This document shows, one piece after another, positions 8,609 to 16,682 of a stretch of 64,000 nucleotides of DNA (its first letter is position 1; every line of letters starts with the position of its first letter). Source of the stretch: Acidiflorens sp963841945 (GTDB taxonomy: Bacteria; Acidobacteriota; Terriglobia; Terriglobales; Acidobacteriaceae); NCBI GenBank assembly GCA_963841945.1, contig CAWJFC010000015.1, positions 124,001-188,000 on the forward strand, in the 5' to 3' direction. The translations under genes and the position numbers were made by a program. The notes beneath the pieces were generated by a model that saw nothing but the letters and a program-made list of their open reading frames with translations, did no database searches and was not told the DNA's origin.

Positions 8609-9043
8609 TCAACGGGTCGTCCGACGGATACGACGACTGGTCTCTCCCACTCTTTCCAGGGTAATTTCCAGGTCGCGTTCGCGCGCCAGTCGCGGAAACT
8701 TCTCTCCCCACTCTATCAGCAAGATGCTGTTGGGGGCGAGCAGGTCATCGAGGGCAAGGGTCTCGAGTTCGCGTTCGGTGTCGATGCGGTAAAGGTCGAT
8801 GTGGTAAAGAGCGGCGCGGGGCGAGCGATATTCATGGATGAGGGTGAAGGTGGGGCTGGTCACGTCATCGGCGCGCGCGGCCTGGAAACCCTCGGCTATG
8901 CCTTTGACGAGGGTGGTCTTGCCAGCACCGAGATCGCCGCGAAGGAGGATGAGGAGCGGCGGCGAGAGTTCGGCGGCGAGGGCACGGCCGTAGGCGATGG
9001 TCTCGTCGGCGGAGTGGGTCTCGGTGGTTGCGGCGGTTGGCAT
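8609..9043 (-). CDS. tsaE: TsaE, ATPase of the tRNA t6A synthesis complex
   Basis: A 144-residue P-loop ATPase that works with TsaB, TsaC and TsaD to make N6-threonylcarbamoyl-adenosine at position 37 of ANN-decoding tRNAs. The Walker A motif GDLGAGKTT spans residues 36-44. The family motifs SPTFTLIHEY and YHIDLYR follow in the expected order, as does LIEWGE with its Walker B acidic residue. Length is typical. None of the partner genes is in this window. Confidence 0.95.
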   Translation of the reverse strand: MPTAATTETHSADETIAYGRALAAELSPPLLILLRGDLGAGKTTLVKGIAEGFQAARADDVTSPTFTLIHEYRSPRAALYHIDLYRIDTERELETLALDDLLAPNSILLIEWGEKFPRLARERDLEITLERVGETSRRIRRTTR

Positions 9044-9085
9044 CGAAGAGGTCAGTATAGCGGTTGAGTGTGCGCCACAGTCCTA

Positions 9086-9200
9086 CCCCAGCGGCTGAAG
9101 CCGTTGGGGAAAATGTGGTTTTAATCGCAGCGCTGAAGCGCTGCGCCACCCAAAATCCGCACTACCCAAATCGTTGCTACTCAAATCCGCACTACCCAAA
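9086..9200. repeat. Dispersed repeat: two GCTGAAGC hairpins plus short tandem copies
   Basis: A perfect-looking hairpin (9086-9109) has the core GGCTGAAGCC. A second hairpin (9127-9144) is GCAGCGC-TGAA-GCGCTGC and runs into GCGCCACCC. Two near copies of an AAATCCGCACTACCCAAA unit follow (about 9153-9200). A sister copy is at 24933-24990. Confidence 0.7.
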
Positions 9201-9280
9201 ATCAAAGTGTTCCGCGTCTCCGAGGTTGTGCCCTTCCCGGTTCAGCGAGGCAGCCTAGACTTCTCCAACCGCGATCTCTT

Positions 9281-10303
9281 TTATGGGTTCAGGACGATCT
9301 TGCCGAACATCTGGCTCTTCCCCATGTACTCGTGGGCGGCGCGGACTTCGGAGAGCGGAAAAACGCGGTCGATTACCGGCTTGAGGCGTCCGGCGAAGAC
9401 GTGGCCGAGGACTTCGTTGAGTTCGCTCATTGTGCCCATGTAGGAGCCGAGGAGCGAAAGCTGGCGCGAGAAGAGGAAGCGGAGATCGATGTCCACTTTG
9501 GAGCCGGTAGTTGCGCCACAAGTGACAAGCGTGCCGGCGGGCTTCAGGGAGCGAACACTCTCTGTCCAGGTGGCGGGGCCGACGTGTTCGATAACGATAT
9601 CGACGCCTTCGCCTTTGGTGATGGTGCGGACCTCCTGCGAAATTTTTTGCTGGTAGTGATTGATGACGAAGTCGGCGCCGAGTTCGCGGGCACGCTCCAT
9701 TTTGCGCTCGTCGCCAGCGGTGGTGATGACGCGGGCATGGAAGAGTTTGGCGATCTGAATGGCGGCGATGCCAACGCCGGAGTTAGCGCCGAGGATGAGA
9801 ACGGTTTGGCCAGGGCGAATGGCGGCGCGCCCGGTGAGCATGTGCCAGGCGGTGACGAAGACGAGCGGAACGCTGGCAGCTTCGTTGAAGTCGAGCGAGT
9901 CGGGAATGGGGATGGCGTTGACTGCGGGAATGGCGAAGAGTTCGCAGTTGCCGCCATCGACGGCGTTGCCGAAGACGGTGAAGTGGCGGCATTGATTTTG
10001 CAATCCGGCGACGCACTTGGCACAGTGATTGCAGAAACTCATGGGCGCAACGAGGATGCGCTGGCCGACTTTGAGGTCGGTGACGTATTCGCCGACTTCG
10101 ACGATTTCTCCGGCGCTATCGGTGCCGAGGATGTGCGGGAGATTGACGCCGGGGAGACCGGCGCGGACCCAGAGGTCGAGGTGATTGAGGGCGCAGGCAC
10201 GGACGCGGATTAGGACCTGGTCTTTGCGGGGCGTGGGGTCGGGGACGGATTCGTAGTTGAGGACTTCCGGGCCACCGAACTGGTGAATGCGGACGGCTTT
10301 CAT
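9281..10303 (-). CDS. Zinc-type alcohol dehydrogenase / quinone reductase (MDR family)
   Basis: A 340-residue medium-chain dehydrogenase/reductase. The GroES-like N-terminal half has a structural zinc lobe with Cys91, Cys94, Cys97 and Cys105. The Rossmann half carries GANSGVG at 172-178 for NAD(P)H. The catalytic zinc site is not classical: the usual first Cys is in the ACALNHLDL segment and the expected second-site His/Glu pair is unclear. It could therefore be a quinone- or enone-reductase rather than an alcohol dehydrogenase. Its promoter contains two TTTGAAAC-type palindromic sites, suggesting control by a small-molecule-sensing repressor that is not encoded nearby. Confidence 0.88.
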   Translation of the reverse strand: MKAVRIHQFGGPEVLNYESVPDPTPRKDQVLIRVRACALNHLDLWVRAGLPGVNLPHILGTDSAGEIVEVGEYVTDLKVGQRILVAPMSFCNHCAKCVAGLQNQCRHFTVFGNAVDGGNCELFAIPAVNAIPIPDSLDFNEAASVPLVFVTAWHMLTGRAAIRPGQTVLILGANSGVGIAAIQIAKLFHARVITTAGDERKMERARELGADFVINHYQQKISQEVRTITKGEGVDIVIEHVGPATWTESVRSLKPAGTLVTCGATTGSKVDIDLRFLFSRQLSLLGSYMGTMSELNEVLGHVFAGRLKPVIDRVFPLSEVRAAHEYMGKSQMFGKIVLNP

Positions 10304-10322
10304 GGGCGCTCCAATATAATGA

Positions 10323-10353
10323 CAGTTTCAAAATGTAACGCAGTTTCAAACTG
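10323..10353 (-). promoter_or_regulatory. Two operator-like palindromes upstream of the dehydrogenase gene
   Basis: CAGTTTCAAACTG at 10341-10353 is a perfect palindrome around one central base. A second copy, CAGTTTCAAAATG (10323-10335), is almost symmetric. Their starts are 18 bases apart. Both sit 20-50 bases upstream of the dehydrogenase ATG, where a repressor dimer could block RNA polymerase. Confidence 0.55.
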
Positions 10354-10451
10354 GGAATTCGATAGTAACCGAAATGTACCAAAATCATGGTGATGGGCGG
10401 CACTGCGTTCGCCCATCTCGTTCGCTATTTTGACATTGGCACGCCGCGTTT

Positions 10452-10539
10452 GGAGGGGTGTTTCCAGTCGGTACTGGACACGGTTTGCCAAACCGGTGAG
10501 CGGTCATCAACTGCTGCGGTTCAACTCCGCCGCCCTCCG
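10452..10539 (+). tRNA. tRNA-like RNA, 8/4 class II form with Gly (GCC) anticodon and Ser-like ends
   Basis: Folded by hand. Acceptor 10452-10457 (GGAGGG) pairs with 10533-10538, and the discriminator is G10539. D stem TCCAG/CTGGA (10463-10467 with 10474-10478) closes a TCGGTA loop. Anticodon stem CGGT/ACCG (10481-10484 with 10492-10495) holds the loop TTGCCAA, with anticodon GCC at 10487-10489. A long variable arm has stem GCGGT/ACTGC (10500-10504 with 10510-10514). The T stem is only 4 bp (10516-10519 with 10527-10530) around the standard loop TTCAACT, leaving 8 bases to the discriminator. The inner acceptor pairs are imperfect (a G-G mismatch or bulge). CCA is not encoded. G1-C72, G2-C71, A3-U70, G73 and a long variable arm are serine-type, yet the anticodon is glycine. 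Acidobacterial allo-tRNAs with 8/4 branches are described in the literature. Charging is unproven. Confidence 0.62.
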
Positions 10540-10597
10540 TGCGCTGCTCATCGACGTAATTCTTGACTTAAGGCTTTGGCGAACACATCATGAAGAT

Positions 10598-10630
10598 GGT
10601 TTGGCAGACCGTGTAATCGAGTACCGACTG
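10598..10630 (+). ncRNA. 3' segment complementary to the tRNA-like D and anticodon arms
   Basis: Bases 10621-10630 pair perfectly with 10465-10474 (D arm), 10620 extends this by one pair, and 10598-10614 pair with 10478-10494 (anticodon arm, one G-U). That is 28 pairs broken by one small internal loop. The anticodon GCC would pair with GGC at 10603-10605. If transcribed together, the tail could unfold or mask the tRNA-like domain. A terminator follows 11 bases later. Confidence 0.5.
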
Positions 10631-10641
10631 TTTATGCCAGT

Positions 10642-10669
10642 AGCCCCGGAGTGATGACCCGGGGCTTTT
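10642..10669 (+). terminator. Intrinsic terminator after the tRNA-like locus
   Basis: An 8-bp GC-rich stem (10642-10649 with 10659-10666) with a 9-base loop, followed by TTTTG and a T-rich stretch. There is no plus-strand gene just upstream other than the tRNA-like RNA, so this supports a discrete transcript ending here. Confidence 0.7.
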
Positions 10670-10748
10670 GATTTTCTTCTTCACGCTTCTTGTTCACGCC
10701 TTTCCCTTCATTTGACCCGCACTTGCGTGCCCACCCATAATTATCTGC

Positions 10749-11588
10749 ATGGATCTGTATGAAGAGATCGTGCGTCTGCGCAAGGGCGGACGGCGCGGGG
10801 CGGTGGCGACGATTGTGAATGTGCGCGGATCGATTCCTTCGTTTAAGACCGCGAAGATGCTGGTGCGCGATGATGGGTCGATTGTGGGGACGATTGGCGG
10901 CGGGTGCGTGGAGGCCGAGGTTTGGCAGGCGGCGCGCGAGGTGATGGAGACAGAGCGGCCGCGGAGTTTGAACTTCGATTTGAATAAGGATCCGAAGAAC
11001 GATACTGGGCTGGTGTGCGGCGGGACGCTGGAGATTTTTATTGAGCCGATCCTGCCTCCGGCGGAGCTTTTCATTTTTGGCGCTGGGCACGTGGCGACGA
11101 GTGTTTACCGGGTAGCGCGGATTGTTGGATTTGACGTGACGATCGTTGACGATCGCGAGAATTATGCGAATCGCGAGCGGTTTCCGGAGGCGCAGCAGGT
11201 GCTGGCCGAGGACTTTGACACCGCCATGGCGCAGATCGAACCGGGCGAGGCGTCTTACATTGTGATCGCAACGCGCGGGCATCGCGACGATATGCGGGTG
11301 TTACGGTGGGCGGTGCAGACTCCGGCGCGGTATGTGGGGATGATCGGGTCGAAACGGAAGACGGCGACGATATTCAAAGAACTGCGGGCGGAGGGGCTGG
11401 CGGCGGAGTTGTTTGAGCGGGTACATGCACCGATTGGGCTCGATATTGGAGCCCTGACGCCGGAGGAGATTGCGATTTCGATTATGGCGGAGCTGATCGC
11501 CAAGCGGCGGAACGTGGAGCGCGAATTGCCGCACATGAAGTGGTTCTCGCGGCGGAGTGCGGAAGTCGAGCCAAAAGAAAAGCTTTAA
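10749..11588 (+). CDS. xdhC: XdhC/CoxI family protein (molybdoenzyme maturation)
   Basis: A 279-residue two-domain protein. The XdhC/CoxI N-terminal part has VNVRGSIPS and GTIGGGCVEAEV. The C-terminal Rossmann part starts with ELFIFGAGHVATSVYRVA and contains YVGMIGSKRK. Family members bind and sulfurate molybdenum cofactor and deliver it to xanthine-dehydrogenase-type enzymes or CO dehydrogenase. No such enzyme is in this window, so its client is elsewhere. There is no obvious Shine-Dalgarno site before the ATG at 10749. Cytoplasmic. Confidence 0.92.
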   Translation: MDLYEEIVRLRKGGRRGAVATIVNVRGSIPSFKTAKMLVRDDGSIVGTIGGGCVEAEVWQAAREVMETERPRSLNFDLNKDPKNDTGLVCGGTLEIFIEPILPPAELFIFGAGHVATSVYRVARIVGFDVTIVDDRENYANRERFPEAQQVLAEDFDTAMAQIEPGEASYIVIATRGHRDDMRVLRWAVQTPARYVGMIGSKRKTATIFKELRAEGLAAELFERVHAPIGLDIGALTPEEIAISIMAELIAKRRNVERELPHMKWFSRRSAEVEPKEKL

Positions 11589-11708
11589 CCGCCGAGACGC
11601 AGAGTTCGCAGAGAATCCTTGAGAACGATCCTATGGGCGACCGAGGATTCGGCGTCCGCTAGATGATTACTCATTTCAGTTTTTCTCGGCGTCTGCGCCT
11701 CGGCGGTC
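11587..11708. repeat. Repeat bounded by CCGCCGAGACGCAGAG-type inverted ends
   Basis: The left arm at 11587-11602 (AACCGCCGAGACGCAG) pairs with the right arm at 11693-11708 with two mismatches, enclosing about 90 bases. The element fills the whole gap between xdhC and the CYTH gene. Its left end covers the xdhC stop codon. Confidence 0.65.
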
Positions 11709-11730
11709 ATGATTCTATTATGATTTTGTG

Positions 11731-12336
11731 ATGCCGAAAGAAATTGAAATCAAGTTTCGGATTGGGGATCGGAGAGCGCTTGCGCGGGCGCTACGCGGCG
11801 CCGGTTTCAAGCTGGTTACGCGGTCTACCCATGAGATGAATTCGCTTTACGATGTGCCGGGGCAAAAGCTCCGCAAGCGCGGCGAGTTGCTGCGGCTGCG
11901 GAAATATAGCGATACGTTTGTGCTGACGCATAAGGCCAAGGGCAAGGCGGGACGGCACAAGGTGCGCACGGAACTCGAGACGCGGGTGGAAAACGGGACG
12001 CAGATGGATGCGATTTTGCGGGCGCTGGGATATGCGCCGACTTTTCGTTATGAGAAGTACCGCGCGGAGTGGAGCGACGGCGTTGGACATGCGGTGGTGG
12101 ATGAGACTCCGATTGGAATCTTTGGCGAGTTGGAGGGACCGGCGCGGTGGATTGACTGTACGGCGCGCGCGCTGAAGATTGCGGGGGCTGATTACATTAC
12201 ACAGACCTATACGGAACTTTTTTTTGCGTGGAAACGCGCGACCGGAAGCGCGGCGACGGAGATGACTTTTGCGGCAGTCGGCGGGAAGGGTGGCAGGCAT
12301 AGAGATGAGGCTTGGCATCGCCCCAGCATAAGGTGA
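11731..12336 (+). CDS. CYTH domain protein (class IV adenylate cyclase / triphosphatase type)
   Basis: A 201-residue protein with the CYTH ExExK signature at its N-terminus (Glu4, Glu6, Lys8). Acidic and basic strands typical of the triphosphate tunnel follow (LRLRKYSDTFVLTHKAKG, a YEKYRAEW segment, HAVVDETPIGIFGELEG). Such proteins act on triphosphate substrates: CyaB makes cAMP, while others hydrolyse thiamine triphosphate or inorganic triphosphate. The exact reaction cannot be told. I prefer ATG 11731 to the GTG one codon earlier. The C-terminal 25 residues look non-conserved and may be read-through into intergenic sequence. Confidence 0.88.
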   Translation: MPKEIEIKFRIGDRRALARALRGAGFKLVTRSTHEMNSLYDVPGQKLRKRGELLRLRKYSDTFVLTHKAKGKAGRHKVRTELETRVENGTQMDAILRALGYAPTFRYEKYRAEWSDGVGHAVVDETPIGIFGELEGPARWIDCTARALKIAGADYITQTYTELFFAWKRATGSAATEMTFAAVGGKGGRHRDEAWHRPSIR

Positions 12337-12669
12337 AATCGCTTCCAAGAATTTTGCTGGCCCATGAGTCTCTGGGCCCTGCTCTGAGAATGCACTGAAG
12401 GAAGGGCAGGTGGGATCTTGTCGGGCCAGCGAGTGTCGCCCTCGGGTTTCTTGGGATGAAGATCTACCGGCCCTCCTTTTCAGTATCACTAGCGGGTGAG
12501 ATGAGTTAAACTTTCGCGGTTTTGATAGCCACATCGATCAGAACTTCCGCCGCGCCTTTTCTCACCAACTAGAAGCGGTTTCGAGGCTAATCGAGAATGG
12601 AATCCAGAGTTGACTGTGGAATTCTGGCGCGCTTACTTCGAACGGTATCTTCAGGAAGCGTCTCAAACG
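12337..12669. other. Gene-free region upstream of the S53 protease
   Basis: No recognisable gene, repeat or RNA fold. It must contain the protease promoter; no convincing -35/-10 pair stands out. Confidence 0.35.
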
Positions 12670-15258
12670 ATGAAACACGTAATCCGAACATTAAGCGCAT
12701 TCCTGCTCTTACTCGCCGCGATCGTGCATGTCGCGAGTATCCTCTGCCGGGCCGAGCCGGAGACCCTGTTGACGAGCCATGTGCCCGACGCAGTTCTCAA
12801 CGGGGAAGCAAGATTAGTCGGGCGGCTCCCCGCCACCCAAATCATTCATTTCGACATTGTTCTGGCTCTCCGCCATCCGGCGGAGTTGAAGGACTTTCTG
12901 AGAAAAGTCTACGATCCTGCCAGCCCATCGTACCGGCACTTCGTTGCGGTGCCAGAGTTCACTGCGAGATTTGGTCCCAGCCAGGAAGATTATGACGCCC
13001 TGATCGTGTTCGCCAAGGCCAGCGGCTTCAAGATGTTCAGCGGCTCGCGCGATTCTATGGACGTGCAGTTCACAGCTACGGTCGCGAATATCGAAAGAGC
13101 TTTCCATGTGAACATCGGCCTCTATCAGGATCCCCAGGAAAACCGTACCTTCTACTCTCCAGACCGCGAGCCCACCGCCGATCTGCCTATGCGGCTCTGG
13201 CACGTTACGGGTTTGGACAACTATTTGATACCGAAGCGTGCGCTCGTTCGTAGAGATCCCAAGGTGGAGGGCGAGGTCACGCAGGCAGAAACGGGCTCCT
13301 GTCCTGGACAGTCCTTCTGCGGCAGCGACATGCGAGCAGCCTATTACGGTGACACAGCTCTCACCGGCGCAGGCCAGAATATTGGGTTGTTCGAGGAACT
13401 TGGATTTGACATCCAGGACGTCAACACCTACTACCAGGGCGCGGGCCAGACCTATACCTTCAATGTCGTTGGTATTTCCGCGGATGGCACTAGCATCAAT
13501 TGCTCTCGTAAGCAGCGTTGTAACGATTTGGAACAGACCCTTGACATCACTCAGGCGGGGGGCATGGCTCCCGGCGTCACCACTATCTACGTGTACGTAG
13601 GCTCGAGCGGTACCGCTATCTTGAGCGCCATGTCAACTGATACTCCGCTGCCTTTGAACTTGAGCTCTTCGTGGTACGACTTTGGCAGCGCCGAAGCAGA
13701 CGATCCTTACTTCGAGAAGATGGCGGCGCAGGGCCAGACCTTCTTGCAAGCGTCCGGCGACAGCGGCGGATATACCGAACAGTCTCCATGGCCGATGAAT
13801 TCTCAATACGTCATCCCGGTCGGCGGCACGAGTTTAACCACAACTGGACCGGGCGGCGCATGGGCTTCGGAAACCTACTGGTCTTTCGCCCATGAAGCCT
13901 GGGGTGGCGGCGGCTGGGGGACCAACGTTGATATCCCCTCCTGGCAGTTTGAGGCAGCCACTCTATGTGCCAATCAGGGAGGGGAATGTTCCACAACCTA
14001 TCGGGACGTGCCCGACGTAGCCGCCAACGCGCAGTTCAGCTTCTACGTCTGCGCCAATCAAACTGGGTTGAAGGGATGTAATTCAAGGGAATATGGGGGA
14101 ACCAGTTTTGCGGCTCCCATGTGGGCTGGATACATCGCTCTCGCCAATGAGCAAGCGGCTGCCAATAACGATCCGCCGGTTGGTTTTTTTGTTCCGTTCA
14201 TTTATGCGCTGAATCTGGGCAACAGCGATGCCGATTTCCACGACATCACCAACAACGGCGGTGCCAGCACTTTTCCGTGCGTAGCCGGTTACAACATGTG
14301 CACCGGATGGGGCAGTCCGAACGGCGCCGCTCTGATCAATGCTTTGGCTCCTACCAGCCCGGATTTCACCTTGTTGGCGAATCCGAGCAGCGTGAGCGTT
14401 ACGCAAGGCAGCCAGGTAAATACCTCCATCACCGTCACACCGCAGGACGACTTCACTGGCAGTGTCACTCTCTCTGCCTCAGGCCTGCCCAGTGGCGTGA
14501 CGGCAAATTTCAACCCCAATCCTATTACCGGCAGCAGCACGCTAACCCTGACGGCCACTGACTCAGCAGCCACCGGAACCGTCACGGTCAAGATCCTGGG
14601 TACATCGGGTAATGTAACCGACAGCACACTGCTCGTCCTCTCCGTGAATCAACTGGTGCAGGATTTCACTCTTTCCGCTTCGCCCAGCTCAATTACCATC
14701 GCAAAGAGCGGTGCCAGCGGACAGAGTGCCATCACCATCACTCCAGTAGACGGATTCTCTGGCAACGTATCGTTAAGCGCTACGGGTTTGCCGGCCGGCG
14801 TAACCGCTTCGTTCAGTCCGAACCCGGCCACCTCCACTAGTACCATGACTCTGACGGCGAGCAAAACGGCGAAGGCAGGGACTGTAATGGTGACCGTCAA
14901 AGGGATCTCCGGCAGCCTGACCGCAACGACAACCATCACGTTGACGGTGGAAGCGCCGGCCAGTTTTACCCTGACGGCGTCACCGACTGGCCTGACGGTT
15001 GTGCAAGGCGGCAGCGGAGGCAGCACGATCACCATCAAGCCAACGGACGGCTTCGATCAGGAAGTGACTCTGACCGCTAGTGGAGTGCCGGATGGAGTAG
15101 CGGCGGCCTTCAGCCCGAATCCCGCCACTTCTACTAGCACGTTGACCGTGAACGTGGGCGAGGCGGCAGCCACCGGGAAGTCAACGATTACCATCACCGG
15201 CACAGCTGGAAGCCTGAGCAAGAAGACAACGGTCAAGCTCACGGTCACTGCGCCGTGA
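12670..15258 (+). CDS. Secreted S53 (kumamolisin-type) serine-carboxyl protease with three C-terminal beta-sandwich repeats
   Basis: 862 residues from the ATG at 12670, chosen because a signal peptide starts there; the frame is open to 12610. Order of parts: signal peptide, pro-kumamolisin prodomain (about 35-190) and S53 catalytic domain (about 215-550). Catalytic residues are visible: Glu288 and Asp292 four residues apart, Asp364 in SGDSGG and Ser479 in GGTSFAAP. A calcium-site-like DITNNG...GWGSPNG end follows. Three repeats of about 95 residues complete the chain, each starting like DFTLxASPSS and containing GLPxGVTAxFxPNP. The enzyme is expected to be secreted, to mature by self-cleavage at low pH and to digest protein outside the cell. 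The repeats probably bind surfaces or polymers. Confidence 0.93.
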   Translation: MKHVIRTLSAFLLLLAAIVHVASILCRAEPETLLTSHVPDAVLNGEARLVGRLPATQIIHFDIVLALRHPAELKDFLRKVYDPASPSYRHFVAVPEFTARFGPSQEDYDALIVFAKASGFKMFSGSRDSMDVQFTATVANIERAFHVNIGLYQDPQENRTFYSPDREPTADLPMRLWHVTGLDNYLIPKRALVRRDPKVEGEVTQAETGSCPGQSFCGSDMRAAYYGDTALTGAGQNIGLFEELGFDIQDVNTYYQGAGQTYTFNVVGISADGTSINCSRKQRCNDLEQTLDITQAGGMAPGVTTIYVYVGSSGTAILSAMSTDTPLPLNLSSSWYDFGSAEADDPYFEKMAAQGQTFLQASGDSGGYTEQSPWPMNSQYVIPVGGTSLTTTGPGGAWASETYWSFAHEAWGGGGWGTNVDIPSWQFEAATLCANQGGECSTTYRDVPDVAANAQFSFYVCANQTGLKGCNSREYGGTSFAAPMWAGYIALANEQAAANNDPPVGFFVPFIYALNLGNSDADFHDITNNGGASTFPCVAGYNMCTGWGSPNGAALINALAPTSPDFTLLANPSSVSVTQGSQVNTSITVTPQDDFTGSVTLSASGLPSGVTANFNPNPITGSSTLTLTATDSAATGTVTVKILGTSGNVTDSTLLVLSVNQLVQDFTLSASPSSITIAKSGASGQSAITITPVDGFSGNVSLSATGLPAGVTASFSPNPATSTSTMTLTASKTAKAGTVMVTVKGISGSLTATTTITLTVEAPASFTLTASPTGLTVVQGGSGGSTITIKPTDGFDQEVTLTASGVPDGVAAAFSPNPATSTSTLTVNVGEAAATGKSTITITGTAGSLSKKTTVKLTVTAP

Positions 15259-15288
15259 GCCTGAATAGAAAGATACCAGCTGAAGAAG

Positions 15289-15304
15289 GGCCGAGAAATC
15301 GGCC
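15289..15304 (+). terminator. Weak terminator-like hairpin after the protease gene
   Basis: GGCCGA-GAAA-TCGGCC forms a 6-bp stem with a stable tetraloop 31 bases after the protease stop. The downstream sequence is only moderately T-rich, so termination is uncertain. Confidence 0.4.
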
Positions 15305-15396
15305 TCCTATATCTTAAGTTATATAAGATGCGCCCATGCCCGGTAGCTTCTGGAGTCTTGCCGTTGTAACCAGGGTGGCTGTTTGAAGAACTCTCA

Positions 15397-16075
15397 TTGC
15401 CCCCCGTATCCCGGAGGTTTGCCTGTAAACGTAACCGGGATTTTTTACCGCCTGGAAGTATCCGTGTGCCTGACTGCTTCTCCTTAAAGGAGCGGAGTAT
15501 CCTATCCTCAATCTCAGGAGAAGGTCTCGATGGCTCGAGTCCTCGTGTTCGTGTCCTCACCTACCTGTTTCTCGTTTTCTCACTTAGTTCTGTTTTTTAT
15601 GTCCTCTGCATCCGCCATGGGATGAAAACGTCCTACGTCTTCGGACTTATGTGGTGTCCGGCGGCTGCGGGAATCTTGACCGGTTTCCTGACGAAAAGAC
15701 CGTGGCGTGAGTTTGGTTGGGGTTTAGGAAAGGCGAGGTACCTGCTGGCAGGCCGGGCGATTCCGATGATCTATATATGGCCAGCCTATTTGCTGGTTTG
15801 GGTCACGGGTCAGCTTAGTGTTCGCTTGGATAAGGTTACGCTCAGGGAGCGTGTGGCCGGCGGTGCTGCTGCATGCCTCGCACAACGCAATCATCCAGGG
15901 ATATCTTGACCCCCTGACCGTTGACCGGGGGCAGACCAGGTACTTTACGGGTGAGTTTGGCTGCGCGATGTTGCCGCTGGTTATTCTCTGTGCATGGATG
16001 GCATGGAAAGGAAGTGGTAAAGTGGAGCCGGGACAGACAGACGATTCTGTCGACCCCGCCTGTGTTATCAATTGA
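15397..16075 (+). pseudogene. Remnant of a CPBP (CAAX/bacteriocin-processing) intramembrane protease
   Basis: Two pieces of one CPBP protein lie in different frames. The N-terminal piece (up to about 15815) has the first membrane helices (LTYLFLVFSLSSVFYVL; GLMWCPAAAGILTGF). The C-terminal piece (from 15818) begins RLRSGSVWPAVLLHASHN, the end-of-family motif with its conserved His, and closes with one more helix. The middle of the family, including the EExxxR catalytic motif and the second His region, is missing. An internal deletion of roughly 80-100 codons with loss of frame fits best. It cannot be an active protease. Confidence 0.75.
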
Positions 16076-16220
16076 AGCTATGGGGCGATTGCGGAAATTT
16101 GTGCTGTCCGTTCACCCCTTTTAAACGCTTCGGCCTTCAAATTGGAATCTTTGCGAGTTGGAAGGGCCGGCGGCGGCGGTGGGAATTGGCACAGTGCGCT
16201 CCCAGTCAGAGGTGGACTGT

Positions 16221-16616
16221 ATGAATGATGGCGCGGTGAGCTCACGAGTTTTCGGAGGAAATCCAGGAGAACCTGTGCCAGAGGTGGACCCTGAAGACCT
16301 CAAGATTCTTTGGGTAAAGCAGCAAGAACTTCAGGCGCGGCACCCCGGTCAGCAAATGGCGCTCGGTATGGATCTCGTTCGGCAGATTTGCAACCCCGGA
16401 GCAGACATTCCGGCTGTTGGTTACCGCGTGAGCATGTTGTGGCTTTTGAGTCAGATCGCGCCGGTGCAATTTGCGACGTTCATGAGGGATGGTCAGCTGA
16501 TTGATACTGCCTTTCGCGCAGCAGCCAAGGTCCCGGTTAAATGGGTCGGGGAAGGGATTACGGACCAATCGCCATTCGATGTGGGGGAATTTCTGCGGCT
16601 TTGCAGCGAAACGTAA
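16221..16616 (+). CDS. Hypothetical protein (131 aa)
   Basis: Not recognised. The frame is open from 16158 (TTG), but the ATG at 16221 has an AGAGG site upstream. The protein is soluble, with an acidic PEVDPEDLKILWVKQQELQ segment and a hydrophobic VGYRVSMLWLLSQIAPVQFATF helix. There is no signal peptide or Cys motif. The opposite-strand neighbour converges on it with 66 bases between. Confidence 0.5.
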   Translation: MNDGAVSSRVFGGNPGEPVPEVDPEDLKILWVKQQELQARHPGQQMALGMDLVRQICNPGADIPAVGYRVSMLWLLSQIAPVQFATFMRDGQLIDTAFRAAAKVPVKWVGEGITDQSPFDVGEFLRLCSET

Positions 16617-16682
16617 GCTGCCAGCAGATGACAGCAGTTTCATTCAAAGTGCGTATTTTGAGCGTCAAGGGTGTTACAACAG

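Noticed and set aside
10430..10654. 74-codon plus-strand frame over the tRNA-like locus
   Set aside because: No ribosome binding site or family, and it spans the cloverleaf and its complementary tail, which explain the sequence better.
10452..10748. Molybdenum-cofactor riboswitch upstream of xdhC
   Set aside because: I considered it because of the XdhC context. The conserved Moco motif sequence is not visible, the fold is that of a tRNA, and a terminator separates it from xdhC.
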